A stretch of 42,869 bases of DNA from Thermoleophilaceae bacterium (GTDB lineage Bacteria; Actinomycetota; Thermoleophilia; Solirubrobacterales; Thermoleophilaceae): the NCBI GenBank assembly GCA_030447725.1, contig JAUJOQ010000007.1:1-42869 (forward strand), read 5' to 3'. The notes below the pieces were generated by a model. That model had not been told where the DNA came from and made no database searches. It saw only the letters and a list, made by a program, of their open reading frames with translations. Shown piece after piece: positions 14,220 through 22,374 of the stretch (positions within the stretch are counted from its first letter, which is position 1; every line of letters starts with the position of its first letter). The position numbers and the translations under genes are program-made.

Positions 14220-14450
14220 CACGAGGGGCAGCGCGAGTGACTCTCCTCGCAGATCAGCTCAACGAGAACGAGGCCGGCGATGAGGTCGATGACGTAGTGC
14301 TCGCCCAGTAGACCAGGACGAAGCAGTCGATCACGGTAAGGGTCCACCCGAGCGCCTTCGCCATCGGACTGATCTCGCCCAGCGACCTGGCGGTGATGGC
14401 AGCGGCCGGTAGCGCGTCTGAAGGCATCGAGCCCCACGGATTGCCGTCTT
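14220..14450 (-). pseudogene. PAP2-type phosphatase remnant, frameshifted
   Basis: One minus frame reads NPWGSMPSDALPAAAITARS and ALGWTLTVIDCFVLVY. A single-base shift near 14309 then leads to LGEHYVIDLIAGLVLVEL. Joined, this is the last third of a PAP2 phosphatase, with N-P--AMPS-H-A followed by VYLGEHYV-D--AG. The first catalytic His region is already changed (PSDAL in place of PSLH), though the second (GEHY--D) remains. The N-terminal helices are missing. The flanks 14051-14219 and 14451-14660 show no other gene. Confidence 0.65.
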
Positions 14451-14660
14451 TTCGGTCGGCCTCGCGCCGCGCGTTGCCTGAGGAGGAGGGCGGCCGCCTC
14501 ACGCGGAGCATTCTCGGCGCCGGCACGGATCCCGAACCCGCCGCTGGGCAGCCAACCGGGTTCGCGGGCGCTGGGCACCGGGGGCCTGTCGGCTAGGGCC
14601 CCGCGACCTCGCCGCCTTCTCGGTCGCCCCGGATGCTCAACCTTTACGCTTCTGCGCTCG

Positions 14661-15401
14661 ATGCACGAGTTCGACGAGGAGGGCGCGCTACAGCGCTACA
14701 AGGACGGAGATGTCAGCGCCCGCCAGGAGCTGATCGAGCACTACGTCCCGCTGGCCAGGCGCCTCGCCGGGCGCTACCGCAACTCGGGCGAGTCGATCGA
14801 GGATCTCGAGCAGGTGGCGAGCCTCGGCCTGATCAAGGCCATCGACCGTTTCGAGCCCGGCGAGGGCGCCTTCGCGCGCTACGCGGTGCCCACGATCGTG
14901 GGCGAGCTCAAGCGCCACTTCCGGGACAAGGGCTGGGGCATGCGCGTGCCTCGGCATCTGCAGGAGCGGGTGATGGAGGTCAACACCGCGGTGGAGACCC
15001 TGGCCACCGAGCTGGGGCGCTCGCCCACCCCCAGGGACGTGGCCAACTACATTGGCGCCGGCATCGAGGAGGTGCTCGAGGCGATGGAGGCGGCCGGCGC
15101 CTACAGCCCGATGAGCCTCGACGCCCCCCAATCGGGATCCACCGATGACGAGGATCACACGCTGGGCCACCGGCTGGGCTCCCCCGATCCCGCCTACGAG
15201 CTGGTCGAGTGGCGCCCCACGGTGGCTCCGGCGATGGCCGCCCTTCCTGCGCGCGAGCAGAAGATCCTGCGCCTGCGCTTCGTCGAGGATCTGACGCAGG
15301 CGGAGATTGCCAGCCGCATCGGGGTCTCCCAGATGCATGTGTCACGCCTGCTGCGCCGCTCGCTGGACGAGCTGGCCGCGGCCACCTCCAGCGGCGAGTA
15401 G
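14661..15401 (+). CDS. SigB/SigF/SigG-family RNA polymerase sigma factor
   Basis: Predicted 246 residues, a normal length for group 3 sigma factors. Region 2 includes EHYVPLARRLAGRYRNSGES, DLEQVASLGLIKAIDRFEP and FARYAVPTIVGELKRHFRDK. Region 3 includes MRVPRHLQE and ELGRSPTPRDVANYIG, and region 4 includes LPAREQKILRLRFVEDLTQ and EIASRIGVSQMHVSRLLRR. This is the stress or sporulation type of sigma factor, usually held by an anti-sigma factor, none of which is encoded nearby. The ATG at 14661 has no obvious ribosome binding site. The stop TAG shares one base with the GTG of the antiporter gene, so the antiporter is probably co-expressed with it. Confidence 0.9.
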   Translation: MHEFDEEGALQRYKDGDVSARQELIEHYVPLARRLAGRYRNSGESIEDLEQVASLGLIKAIDRFEPGEGAFARYAVPTIVGELKRHFRDKGWGMRVPRHLQERVMEVNTAVETLATELGRSPTPRDVANYIGAGIEEVLEAMEAAGAYSPMSLDAPQSGSTDDEDHTLGHRLGSPDPAYELVEWRPTVAPAMAALPAREQKILRLRFVEDLTQAEIASRIGVSQMHVSRLLRRSLDELAAATSSGE

Positions 15402-16993
15402 TGGAGCACCTCGAGCTTCTCCTCCTCGCTCTTCTCACTGCAACCGCCGCGCTGGCCGTGGTCGCCCGTGTGGTGCAGGTGCCCTACCCGATCCTGCTCA
15501 CGCTGGGAGGGCTGATCTTCGGCTTGCTGCCGGGCCTGCCCCGGGTGGAGCTGGACCCCGAGCTGGTGCTGCTGATATTCCTGCCGCCCCTCCTCTACTC
15601 GGCGGCCTTCTTCGCCAACCTGCGGGAGCTGCGCGCCAACGCGCGCGCGATCGGCCTGCTGGCCATTGGTCTCGTGATCGCCACCACGGTCGCCGTCGCG
15701 GCGGTGGCCCACGCCGTGATAGGCCTCGACTGGAAGGTGGCCTTCGTGCTGGGCGCCATCGTCTCTCCAACCGACGCGGTGGCGCCGGCCACGATCCTGC
15801 GCCGCCTCGGCGTGCCCCGCCGCGTCGTGACCGTGGTGGAGGGCGAGAACCTGACCAACGACTGGACAGCGCTGGTGACCTACAAGTTCGCCGTGGCCGC
15901 GGCTGTCACCGGCAGCTTCTCGATCGTCGAGGCCGGCCCCGAGTTCGTGCTCACCGGCGTCGGCGGTGTGGCGATCGGGGTGGCCGTCGGGTGGGTCGTG
16001 GCCGCGGTGCGGCGCCGGCTCGAGGATCCCCTCACCGAGATAACCATCTCGCTGCTCACCGCTTACGCGGCGTACCTGCCCGCCGAGGAGCTCGGGGTCT
16101 CCGGAGTGCTGGCCGCGGTCACCACCGGGGTCTGGCTCGGCTGGCAGGCCTCGGAGCTCACCACGCACACCACGCGCCTGCAGCTCACGGCGATCTGGGA
16201 GCTGCTGCAGTTCCTCCTGAACGCCGTGCTGTTCATGCTGGTGGGCCTGCAGATGGGAGTGGTGCTCGAGGGCATCGACGGCCGTTCGGCCGGCGAGCTG
16301 GCCGGCTACGGCGCCCTCATCAGCGCGGTGGTGATCCTCGTGCGGATCGCATGGGTTTACATAAGCACCTACCTCCCCCGGCGCCTCAGCAGCCGCCGCT
16401 TACGCGGCCGCGATCCGTTGGCGCCCTCCACCCACACCACGCTGGTGGCCTGGAGCGGCATGCGCGGCGCCGTGTCGCTGGCGGCCGCCCTGGCCATCCC
16501 GCTCGAGACAGACGCCGGCACCGCCTTCCCCGAGCGTGAGCTTGTGATCTTCCTCGCCTTCTGCGTGATCCTGGCGACACTCGTGGGCCAGGGGCTGGCC
16601 ATGCCCGCCCTGATCGGGGCGCTGAAGGTGGAGGACGACGGCCTGGACCGCGACGAGGAGCTGAACGCCCGCCTGGAGATCGCCTTCGCGGCACTCGACC
16701 GGATCGACGAGCTGGAGGACGAGGAGTGGGTGCATCTCGAGACCGTTGAACGTACCCGCAACCTGTTCGACTACCGGCGCCGGCGCTTCTCTTCGCGGAT
16801 CGGGGCCGCCCGCTCTGAGGACGGCGACGACGACTTCGACTACGAGGGCCGCGCCGACACCTACCGCCAGTTCATGGCCCACGTGCTCGGCGCCCAGCGG
16901 GAGAGGCTGCGGACGCTGCGCGACGAGGGGCAGGTACCGACGAGGTGCGCCGCCGGGTGGAGTACGACCTGGACCTCGAAGAGGCGCGCCTGA
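15401..16993 (+). CDS. Na+/H+ antiporter (CPA1 family), C-terminus apparently frameshifted
   Basis: Predicted 530 residues starting at the GTG that overlaps the sigma-factor stop. About 12 transmembrane helices span residues 5-400. CPA1 hallmarks are PPLLYSAAFFANLREL, the catalytic-site segment GAIVSPTDAVAPATIL, EGENLTNDWTALV and WSGMRGAVSLAAALAIP. A charged cytoplasmic tail follows. The tail ends abruptly in VPTRCAAGWSTTWTSKRRA. One base away, the same DNA reads DEVRRRVEYDLDLEEARLST to a TAG at 16999, which is the usual family ending. A single missing base near 16938 is therefore likely, either real or an assembly error. It would affect only the last 20 or so residues. Confidence 0.85.
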   Translation: MEHLELLLLALLTATAALAVVARVVQVPYPILLTLGGLIFGLLPGLPRVELDPELVLLIFLPPLLYSAAFFANLRELRANARAIGLLAIGLVIATTVAVAAVAHAVIGLDWKVAFVLGAIVSPTDAVAPATILRRLGVPRRVVTVVEGENLTNDWTALVTYKFAVAAAVTGSFSIVEAGPEFVLTGVGGVAIGVAVGWVVAAVRRRLEDPLTEITISLLTAYAAYLPAEELGVSGVLAAVTTGVWLGWQASELTTHTTRLQLTAIWELLQFLLNAVLFMLVGLQMGVVLEGIDGRSAGELAGYGALISAVVILVRIAWVYISTYLPRRLSSRRLRGRDPLAPSTHTTLVAWSGMRGAVSLAAALAIPLETDAGTAFPERELVIFLAFCVILATLVGQGLAMPALIGALKVEDDGLDRDEELNARLEIAFAALDRIDELEDEEWVHLETVERTRNLFDYRRRRFSSRIGAARSEDGDDDFDYEGRADTYRQFMAHVLGAQRERLRTLRDEGQVPTRCAAGWSTTWTSKRRA

Positions 16994-16997
16994 GCAC

Positions 16998-17798
16998 CTA
17001 GCCGCGCTCGGCTATCACGAGGCTTTGCGTGACCCGGCCGACTGGCCCGCGCTTGTCGTGGACCTCGGTGTCCGTCAGGCCGATGCCGTCAGGCTGGGCG
17101 TGAGTGACCGCGTCCAGACCGATCCATTCTCCTGTGGGCAGCCGCCGCAGCGCGACCGACAGGTCTGTGTTGATGAAGACGTACCGGCGGTAGTCCAGCG
17201 GGGCGCTCACACCGTTGCCCGAGTCGGCGGCCACGAGCAGCCGCTCGAGCGGCGAGGGTTCGCGCCCTTCCACCAGCGGCACACGCTGGCGCATCCAGGC
17301 CCTTGCGGGCCCCGGCTCGATGTAGGCACCGGCGACGAAGCGCACCTCCATCGCGAAGTGGTAGCCGATGTCATGCCCGGTCGGGAAGAAGTCGCGCGCC
17401 TCGGCCTCATCGGGGGCGGGCAGCGGCTTCTCAACCGGATGAGGCCCGTCGATCGGCACGGCCTCGGTGCGGATTCGCCACGCCCGCGCTCGCAGGATCT
17501 CTGCGTGCTCGTCCGCCAGGCTGCCCTCGAGCAGCTCGACGCTGCGGCCCGGGCGCACCACCCGCGTGGACACGCTCAGCGTGGCTATCGGCACCGGACG
17601 CAGGATCTCGAACGTGATCCGGGCGACGCGAGCGCCCTCGATCTCACCGGCTCGATCCATCTCTCCGCCGAGCAGCGCGCACGGCGGCCCCGCGTGCTGG
17701 CTGCCGGGATCCCAGGGGCCGCGAGTCAGCTCGCTGGGCTCGTAGAGGTCACCGTCGTAGGCGTAGAAGGCCCCGTAGTCAAAGCCTCGGGCGACCAT
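16998..17798 (-). CDS. Thioesterase-like (double hot-dog) protein
   Basis: Predicted 266 residues from the ATG at 17798 (MVARGFDYGAFYAYDG). The longer open frame upstream has no family likeness. Visible features are GPWDPGSQHAGPPCALLGGE near residue 30, ARITFEILRPVPIATLSVST, and a second half with APLDYRRYVFINTDLSVAL followed by GEWIGLDAVTHAQPDGIGL. This is the pattern of TesB/4HBT_3-type acyl-CoA thioesterase-like proteins, which hydrolyse acyl-CoA. Catalytic residues cannot be assigned safely and the substrate is unknown. Its stop and the restored antiporter stop share one CTAG. Confidence 0.7.
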   Translation of the reverse strand: MVARGFDYGAFYAYDGDLYEPSELTRGPWDPGSQHAGPPCALLGGEMDRAGEIEGARVARITFEILRPVPIATLSVSTRVVRPGRSVELLEGSLADEHAEILRARAWRIRTEAVPIDGPHPVEKPLPAPDEAEARDFFPTGHDIGYHFAMEVRFVAGAYIEPGPARAWMRQRVPLVEGREPSPLERLLVAADSGNGVSAPLDYRRYVFINTDLSVALRRLPTGEWIGLDAVTHAQPDGIGLTDTEVHDKRGPVGRVTQSLVIAERG

Positions 17799-17852
17799 CG
17801 CGGGATCGTACGCCGCCGGGTGGCCGACACGCGTCTGGCAGACTCCATCCCC

Positions 17853-18467
17853 GTGGCCAAGCAGAAGCAGATGAAGGTTCAGATGCAGGTGGGCGCCCTG
17901 GCGGCGATCCAGCAGCTCGAGCCGCGCACCGACGAGCAGCTCAAGAGCGAGTCCAAGCACCGCGTCGCCGCGAAGGCGTTGCTCGGCGCTCGCGCAGCCG
18001 AGCGCTACGACGCGAAGACCGCTCGGGCGTACTTCAACGAGGCGCTTGCCGGCTGCCACCCGCAGGAGCGCCCCGCGCTGCGGCAGATGATGAAGGCGTC
18101 GATGGCCCTCGCCGAGCGCCGGCCTGACGACCTCAAGGCCGCGGTCGAAGCGCTCGGCCAGGCCCCCCCGTCGAGCCGCCAGCTCTTCCTTCTGCGCGTG
18201 ATGGGTCTGATCGCGCCGCCGTCGGGAGCGAGCCTGGCGCTGCGAGCCCGCGGCATCCTGATCGTGCTCGTCTTCGTGCTCGCCCTCCTGCTGGCCGGCT
18301 TCGGGCTGGCAAAGCTGGTGGCCCTGCCCTTCGGCGGCGTGGGCACCGCCGGCGCGATCCTGCTTGGACTGCTGATCGTGGCGGTGGTCCTCGGTGTGCT
18401 CGTCCTGCTGGGACGCCGCCGCCAGGCGAAGATGCAGGCCCAGCGCACGGCCGGACCACCCGGTTAG
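17853..18467 (+). CDS. Small membrane protein of unknown function
   Basis: Predicted 204 residues if the GTG at 17853 is used; GTG at 17820 and ATG at 17871 are in-frame alternatives and none has a strong ribosome binding site. The first 125 residues are soluble and helical (AIQQLEPRTDEQLKSESKHR, AARAYFNEALA-like, RQMMKASMALAERRPDDLKA), somewhat like a TPR-type helical hairpin. Two transmembrane helices follow near residues 132-158 and 165-188, then a basic tail. It is divergent from the thioesterase gene and tail-to-tail with the cyclophilin gene, sharing TTAG. I do not recognise the family. Confidence 0.65.
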   Translation: MAKQKQMKVQMQVGALAAIQQLEPRTDEQLKSESKHRVAAKALLGARAAERYDAKTARAYFNEALAGCHPQERPALRQMMKASMALAERRPDDLKAAVEALGQAPPSSRQLFLLRVMGLIAPPSGASLALRARGILIVLVFVLALLLAGFGLAKLVALPFGGVGTAGAILLGLLIVAVVLGVLVLLGRRRQAKMQAQRTAGPPG

Positions 18468-19162
18468 CTCTCGCTGACGGTCGCCTTCTGGATCACGACC
18501 GGCTGCAGCGGCTGCTCGGTGGCGGGGTCTCCCAGCTCACCGATGGCCCTGACCACGTCGAGGCCCTCCGAGACCTTGCCCAGCAGCGCGTACTCGGGCG
18601 GCAGCCCGGCGTCGGCCCCGGTGACCACGTAGAACTGGCTGCCCGACGTGCCAGGCGCCTCCTGGGCGGTCTTGGCCATCGCTACCACGCCTTCGGTGTA
18701 GGCGGCATCGGCGGGCGGCTTGTCCACGGTGGAGTAGCCGGGGCCGCCCATGCCCGACCCGGTCGGGTCGCCGCCCTGGATCACGAACCCGGGCACGATG
18801 CGGTGGAAGACGGTGCCGTCGAAGAAGCCCTTGCGGGCCAGCGACACGAACGACGCCGTGGTGGCCGGCGAGGTCTTCTGATCGAGACGGATCGTGAAGG
18901 CGCCGCAGTTGGTCTCGATCGTCACCTCATATGTCTTGCCCGGAGCGAGCTTCTCCGCCGGCTTCTTCTGTCCGCCGTCGGGCTTGGGGGCGGGAGCCTC
19001 GACCTGCTCGCACCCGCCGGGCTCGGCAGCCGAGCTGTCCGTCCCCGTGGTGGCGGCCGGCTCGTCGGCGGACGAGGAGGGCTCTGCGTCGTTGCCGCAC
19101 GCGGTCACGAACGGGGCGAGCAAGAGCAGGGTGAGGGCGATCCGGTGGCGCACAGGGCCCAC
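18464..19162 (-). CDS. Lipoprotein peptidyl-prolyl cis-trans isomerase (cyclophilin type)
   Basis: Predicted 232 residues from a GTG. The N-terminal signal ends in the lipobox VTAC (Cys about 22), so it is probably anchored on the outer face of the membrane. A Ser/Pro/Lys-rich linker to about residue 75 precedes a cyclophilin domain: FVSLARKGFFDGTVFHRIVP, GFVIQGGDPTGSGMGGPGYS, the MAKT segment and GSQFYVVTG. It catalyses proline isomerisation in exported proteins. The FHRI...FVIQGGDPTG active-site core is intact. Transcribed divergently from the HAD phosphatase gene across a 58-base gap. Confidence 0.9.
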   Translation of the reverse strand: MGPVRHRIALTLLLLAPFVTACGNDAEPSSSADEPAATTGTDSSAAEPGGCEQVEAPAPKPDGGQKKPAEKLAPGKTYEVTIETNCGAFTIRLDQKTSPATTASFVSLARKGFFDGTVFHRIVPGFVIQGGDPTGSGMGGPGYSTVDKPPADAAYTEGVVAMAKTAQEAPGTSGSQFYVVTGADAGLPPEYALLGKVSEGLDVVRAIGELGDPATEQPLQPVVIQKATVSES

Positions 19163-19220
19163 AGTAGCGCCCAGCCGCTCGTCCGGCCCGGGACCCCGGA
19201 CCGCTCTAGGATCACGCCGG

Positions 19221-20033
19221 ATGGCCCGTCTGTCGCCCCTCTTGGAGAGCTACGACCAGGTGATCCTGGACCTCGACGGGTGCGTCTGGCTGGGAGCTGA
19301 ACCGGTCGAGGGCTCGCCCGAGGCGGTGGCGGCCCTCCGTGAGGACGGCAAGCGGGTCGTCTTCGCCACCAACAACTCCTGGCACCCCGGCGAGGACCAC
19401 GTAGCCGGTCTGTGGCGGATGGGCATCCAGGCCTCCCTGGCGGACGTGGTGACCGTGGGAGGAGCCATGCAGCACCTGCTGGCCGAGACCCGCTCCGGTC
19501 GCACCGCGTACGTGATCGGCACCGACGCCCTGCGCAGGCACGTGGCCGAAGCAGGGCTGAACCTGATGAACGGCACCGACTTGGCCTCCAGGGCCGAAGT
19601 GGTGATCACCGGCAGCACGGATCAGCTGCACTACGACGACCTGCGCACGGCGGCTCTCGCCGTGTACCGCGGGGCCGACTTCCTGGCCACCAGCAGGGAC
19701 CCCCAGCTGCCCACGCCAGAGGGTCCGTGGCCGGGAACGGGCGCGATTCTCGCCGCCGTAGAGACCGCCGCCGGCCGTCGCGCGCAGATCGTGGGCAAGC
19801 CCGAGCCCCAGCTCTTCTTCACGGCTCTCGACCGCCTGGGAGAGGGCCGCACGCTGGTGGTCGGCGATCGCCTGGACTCCGATGTGGCGGCTGCCGCTGC
19901 GGCGGGCCTCAATGCCGCCCTCGTCCGCAGCGGCGTCGGCTCCGGAGAGATCCCCGGTGAGCCGGGCGCGGAGCCCAGGCCGGCGCCGGTAGCCACGGCC
20001 GCGAACCTGTTCGAGCTCGTGCTCGGCTCCTGA
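19221..20033 (+). CDS. HAD-IIA family phosphatase
   Basis: Predicted 270 residues. Motif I is LDLDGCVWLG (Asp17, Asp19), motif II FATNNS, motif III Lys in IVGKPEPQLF, and motif IV VGDRLDSDVAAAAAAG. A C2-type cap sits between motifs II and III. This is the NagD / phosphoglycolate-phosphatase-like group, which dephosphorylates small metabolites; the exact substrate cannot be read. The ATG at 19221 lies right after the short intergenic region and gives the family's normal N-terminus. Confidence 0.85.
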   Translation: MARLSPLLESYDQVILDLDGCVWLGAEPVEGSPEAVAALREDGKRVVFATNNSWHPGEDHVAGLWRMGIQASLADVVTVGGAMQHLLAETRSGRTAYVIGTDALRRHVAEAGLNLMNGTDLASRAEVVITGSTDQLHYDDLRTAALAVYRGADFLATSRDPQLPTPEGPWPGTGAILAAVETAAGRRAQIVGKPEPQLFFTALDRLGEGRTLVVGDRLDSDVAAAAAAGLNAALVRSGVGSGEIPGEPGAEPRPAPVATAANLFELVLGS

Positions 20034-20039
20034 ACCGGC

Positions 20040-20564
20040 CTACGCGGTGACCGACCGTCCCGGCGACGTCGCAGCGACGTCGCGAGTGGGCGGCTGGACG
20101 GCCGCGTAGCCCACGCCCAGCAACGCGCAAGCCTCCGGGGTCACGAGCAGCCCGGCAGCCGCCGCCTCGCGCATCCCTTCGGCCGGGTCCACTCCCCGGG
20201 ACTCGTGGAGGTGGGCGGCGCAGACCGCCGCGACGAAGTCGGTGTGCCGGTTGCCGTGCACCGCAACGGCGCCGCGGCGACGCACCTCCCTGCGCAACAC
20301 GGGGAGCAGCTCCTCGAGAGCGTCGGCGCCCTCCGCCGCCGACGCCACGGGCGCGTGATGCCAGTCGAGCCCCGCCCGCTCGTAGTCGGCCAGGTTGTGG
20401 CGCGTCCGCATGGTGGACACCACGTAGCAGACGCCCTGGGCGACCAGCCAGGCGATCTCGGCCTCCCTGCGCTCGGGGCGGTGGCTACGCCCTCCCCCAC
20501 CCGGCCGCTCGAGCGCGCACAGCTTGCGCGGACGCGCCCACCAGATCCTCTTCGGCTCTCGCAT
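20040..20564 (-). CDS. Dual-specificity-phosphatase-like protein lacking the catalytic Cys
   Basis: Predicted 174 residues from the ATG at 20564, which has GAGGAG just upstream; a GTG two codons earlier is also possible. AEIAWLVAQGVCYVVSTMRT, LADYERAGLDWHHAPVAS and LEELLPVLRREVRRRGAVAV follow the strand-helix order of the DSP/PTP fold. Where the HC-x5-R loop should be, it reads VHGNRHTDFVAAVCAAHL, with Gly in place of Cys and no Arg at the expected place. It is therefore probably not a phosphatase by the usual mechanism; it may bind phosphate or have drifted. The conserved KLCALERPGGGGRSHRPERR start suggests a family of its own. Function unknown. Confidence 0.6.
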   Translation of the reverse strand: MREPKRIWWARPRKLCALERPGGGGRSHRPERREAEIAWLVAQGVCYVVSTMRTRHNLADYERAGLDWHHAPVASAAEGADALEELLPVLRREVRRRGAVAVHGNRHTDFVAAVCAAHLHESRGVDPAEGMREAAAAGLLVTPEACALLGVGYAAVQPPTRDVAATSPGRSVTA

Positions 20565-20646
20565 CGTCACTCCTCGCGTCGTTTACTGCTCCAAGGCCCC
20601 CGCGTGGCTTTCTCGCCCCCCCGGCAGGCGGCGTAGAATCGGCGGC

Positions 20647-21465
20647 ATGTGCCGCGTGCTTGGGAGCGTCTCCACCGAGCCGATCTCGATCCGCCATGAG
20701 CTGCTCGAGGCGGAAAACCCGATGATCCGCCAGTCCGAGCACCACGACTCGGGCTGGGGCATGGCCGTGTACGAGCGTCCCGAGGGCAACCAGCCGAAGC
20801 TCGTGCGGTTTCCGGACGCCGCTCACTCAGACGACGGATTCGAACCCGCCACCGAAGCTCGCGGGCGGATCTTCAACGTCCACGTGCGCCGTGCGACCCT
20901 CGGTGGGCTGACGCTCGCCAACACCCACCCGTTCGGCCTCGGCAACTACACCTTCGGCCACAACGGCACGGTGATCTCCTACCCGCGGCTCATCGAGCCG
21001 GGCGTCGCGCCACCCGCCGGGGAGACCGACTCCGAGGCCATCTTCAACTACCTGATGCGCTACTTCGACCCCGCCCAGGTGGCCAACTCACTGCGGCGTG
21101 CCATGTCCGCCGTCGTGGCACGCTCGACCTTCTCCGGGCTCAACTTCCTGTTCTCGGACGGCGAATGCCTCTACGCCTACCGGCTGGGAATCTTCGAGCT
21201 GCACTGGCTCGCCCGGCCCGGCCAGCTGCTGGTGGCCTCTGAGCAGGTGACCGCCGAGCCCTGGCACACCGTGGCTCAGGACGTGCTGCTCACCCTCAGC
21301 CCATCAGATCTCGAGGAGCCTCACGCCGAACGTCTGCTTGGCGACGACCTGGTCGCGCTCGCGCACATCGACGCCCTCGAGGAGCAGAAGCACCTCCGTG
21401 GCGCCGAGCGCGGCGCCTTCGCGGCCGAGCGGGCCGCCAGGGTGGCCGCGGCGATGGCCGAGTGA
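20647..21465 (+). CDS. Class II (Ntn-type) glutamine amidotransferase
   Basis: Predicted 272 residues beginning MCRVLG, so the nucleophile Cys2 is exposed after Met removal. Family motifs are HDSGWGMAVYE, the NVHVRRATLGG segment, NTHPF and FGHNGTVISY, followed by GETDSEAIFNYLM. This is the YafJ/EgtC/Dug3-like group of stand-alone Ntn-amidohydrolases, which hydrolyse amide bonds of glutamine or gamma-glutamyl compounds. It heads the MurT/GatD operon. Given the neighbours, the substrate could be a gamma-glutamyl compound, but that is inference. The next gene follows in the same frame after the TGA. Confidence 0.85.
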   Translation: MCRVLGSVSTEPISIRHELLEAENPMIRQSEHHDSGWGMAVYERPEGNQPKLVRFPDAAHSDDGFEPATEARGRIFNVHVRRATLGGLTLANTHPFGLGNYTFGHNGTVISYPRLIEPGVAPPAGETDSEAIFNYLMRYFDPAQVANSLRRAMSAVVARSTFSGLNFLFSDGECLYAYRLGIFELHWLARPGQLLVASEQVTAEPWHTVAQDVLLTLSPSDLEEPHAERLLGDDLVALAHIDALEEQKHLRGAERGAFAAERAARVAAAMAE

Positions 21466-21483
21466 AGAGAGGATCCGGTCCGG

Positions 21484-22374
21484 CTGCGCTCCTCCCAAGA
21501 CCGCGCTCCGCTGCTCCTGCTGGTCAACCCGGCCGCTGCCGGGGGCCGCGCCCGGGCCCTCGTGCCCGCCGTCTCGGCCGAGCTCGACCGGCTGGGCGCA
21601 GTGCACCGGGTGGTCGAGACCCGCGACACCAAACACGCGCAGGAGGTCACCGCGGCCGCGGTCGAGGCGGGCGAGACGGTGGCCGCGCTCGGGGGCGACG
21701 GGTTGCTGCGCCCCGTGGCCGAGGTTCTGCGAGGGACCGCGAGCGCGCTGGCCGTGATCCCCGGCGGGCGCGGCAATGATCTCGCCCGCGTGCTGGGCAT
21801 ACCGACGGACCCGGTGGCGGCCGCGGCGGTTGCCGCGGGCGGCCACGAGCGCCTGATCGACATGGCGGAGGTCGACGGCGTGCCCTACCTCGGCATCGCC
21901 AGCTTCGGCTTCGACTCCGACGCCAACCGGATTGCGAACGAGACGCGCGTGATCCGCGGCAATCTCGTCTATCTGTACGCCGCCCTGCGGGCCCTGGCCG
22001 CGTGGAAGCCCGCCGGATTCACGGTCACCGTGGACGGCGTGAGCCACCACCTGTCGGGGTACTCGGTGGCGGTCGCCAACTCCAAGGCCTATGGCGGCGG
22101 CATGTTCATGGCCCCCCAGGCCGAGCTCGACGACGGCAAGCTCGACGTGGTCGCCACCGGCCGCGCGTCGAAGGCCCGGTTCCTGCGCAGCCTGCCGCTG
22201 GTGTTCAAGGGAGAGCACCTGGGCGAGCCCAGCGTGTCCACCTTCCGCGGCGAGCGGATCGAGGTGGCCTCGGACCGGCCGTTCGAGATCTACGCGGACG
22301 GGGACCCGATCGGCTCGGTGCCCGCCACGATCTCCGTCTCACCGCAGTGCCTGCGCGTGATCGTGCCGGCCTGA
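21484..22374 (+). CDS. Diacylglycerol kinase-like lipid kinase, start codon non-canonical
   Basis: Predicted about 296 residues. The conserved N-terminal strand LLLLVNPAAAGGRA is encoded at about 21511-21552, but no ATG, GTG or TTG exists in frame between the upstream stop (21463) and the GTG at 21562. A CTG at 21484, about 9 bases after AGAGAGGA, is my best guess. Further motifs are LGGDGLLRPVAEVL (normally GGDGT), IPGGRGNDLARVLGIP, LGIASFGFDSDANRI and FRGERIEVASDRPFEIYADG. Such enzymes phosphorylate diacylglycerol or related lipids at the membrane, recycling it from cell-envelope synthesis. The stop overlaps the MurT ATG. Confidence 0.75.
   Translation: MRSSQDRAPLLLLVNPAAAGGRARALVPAVSAELDRLGAVHRVVETRDTKHAQEVTAAAVEAGETVAALGGDGLLRPVAEVLRGTASALAVIPGGRGNDLARVLGIPTDPVAAAAVAAGGHERLIDMAEVDGVPYLGIASFGFDSDANRIANETRVIRGNLVYLYAALRALAAWKPAGFTVTVDGVSHHLSGYSVAVANSKAYGGGMFMAPQAELDDGKLDVVATGRASKARFLRSLPLVFKGEHLGEPSVSTFRGERIEVASDRPFEIYADGDPIGSVPATISVSPQCLRVIVPA

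Noticed and set aside
20836..20850. GGATTCGAACCC resembling a tRNA T-arm
   Set aside because: It lies inside the class II amidotransferase gene and no acceptor, D or anticodon stem fits around it.
21463..21465. TGA between the class II amidotransferase and the lipid kinase as a recoding site
   Set aside because: No stimulatory structure or SECIS-like element is apparent and both proteins are full domains; a non-canonical start is simpler.
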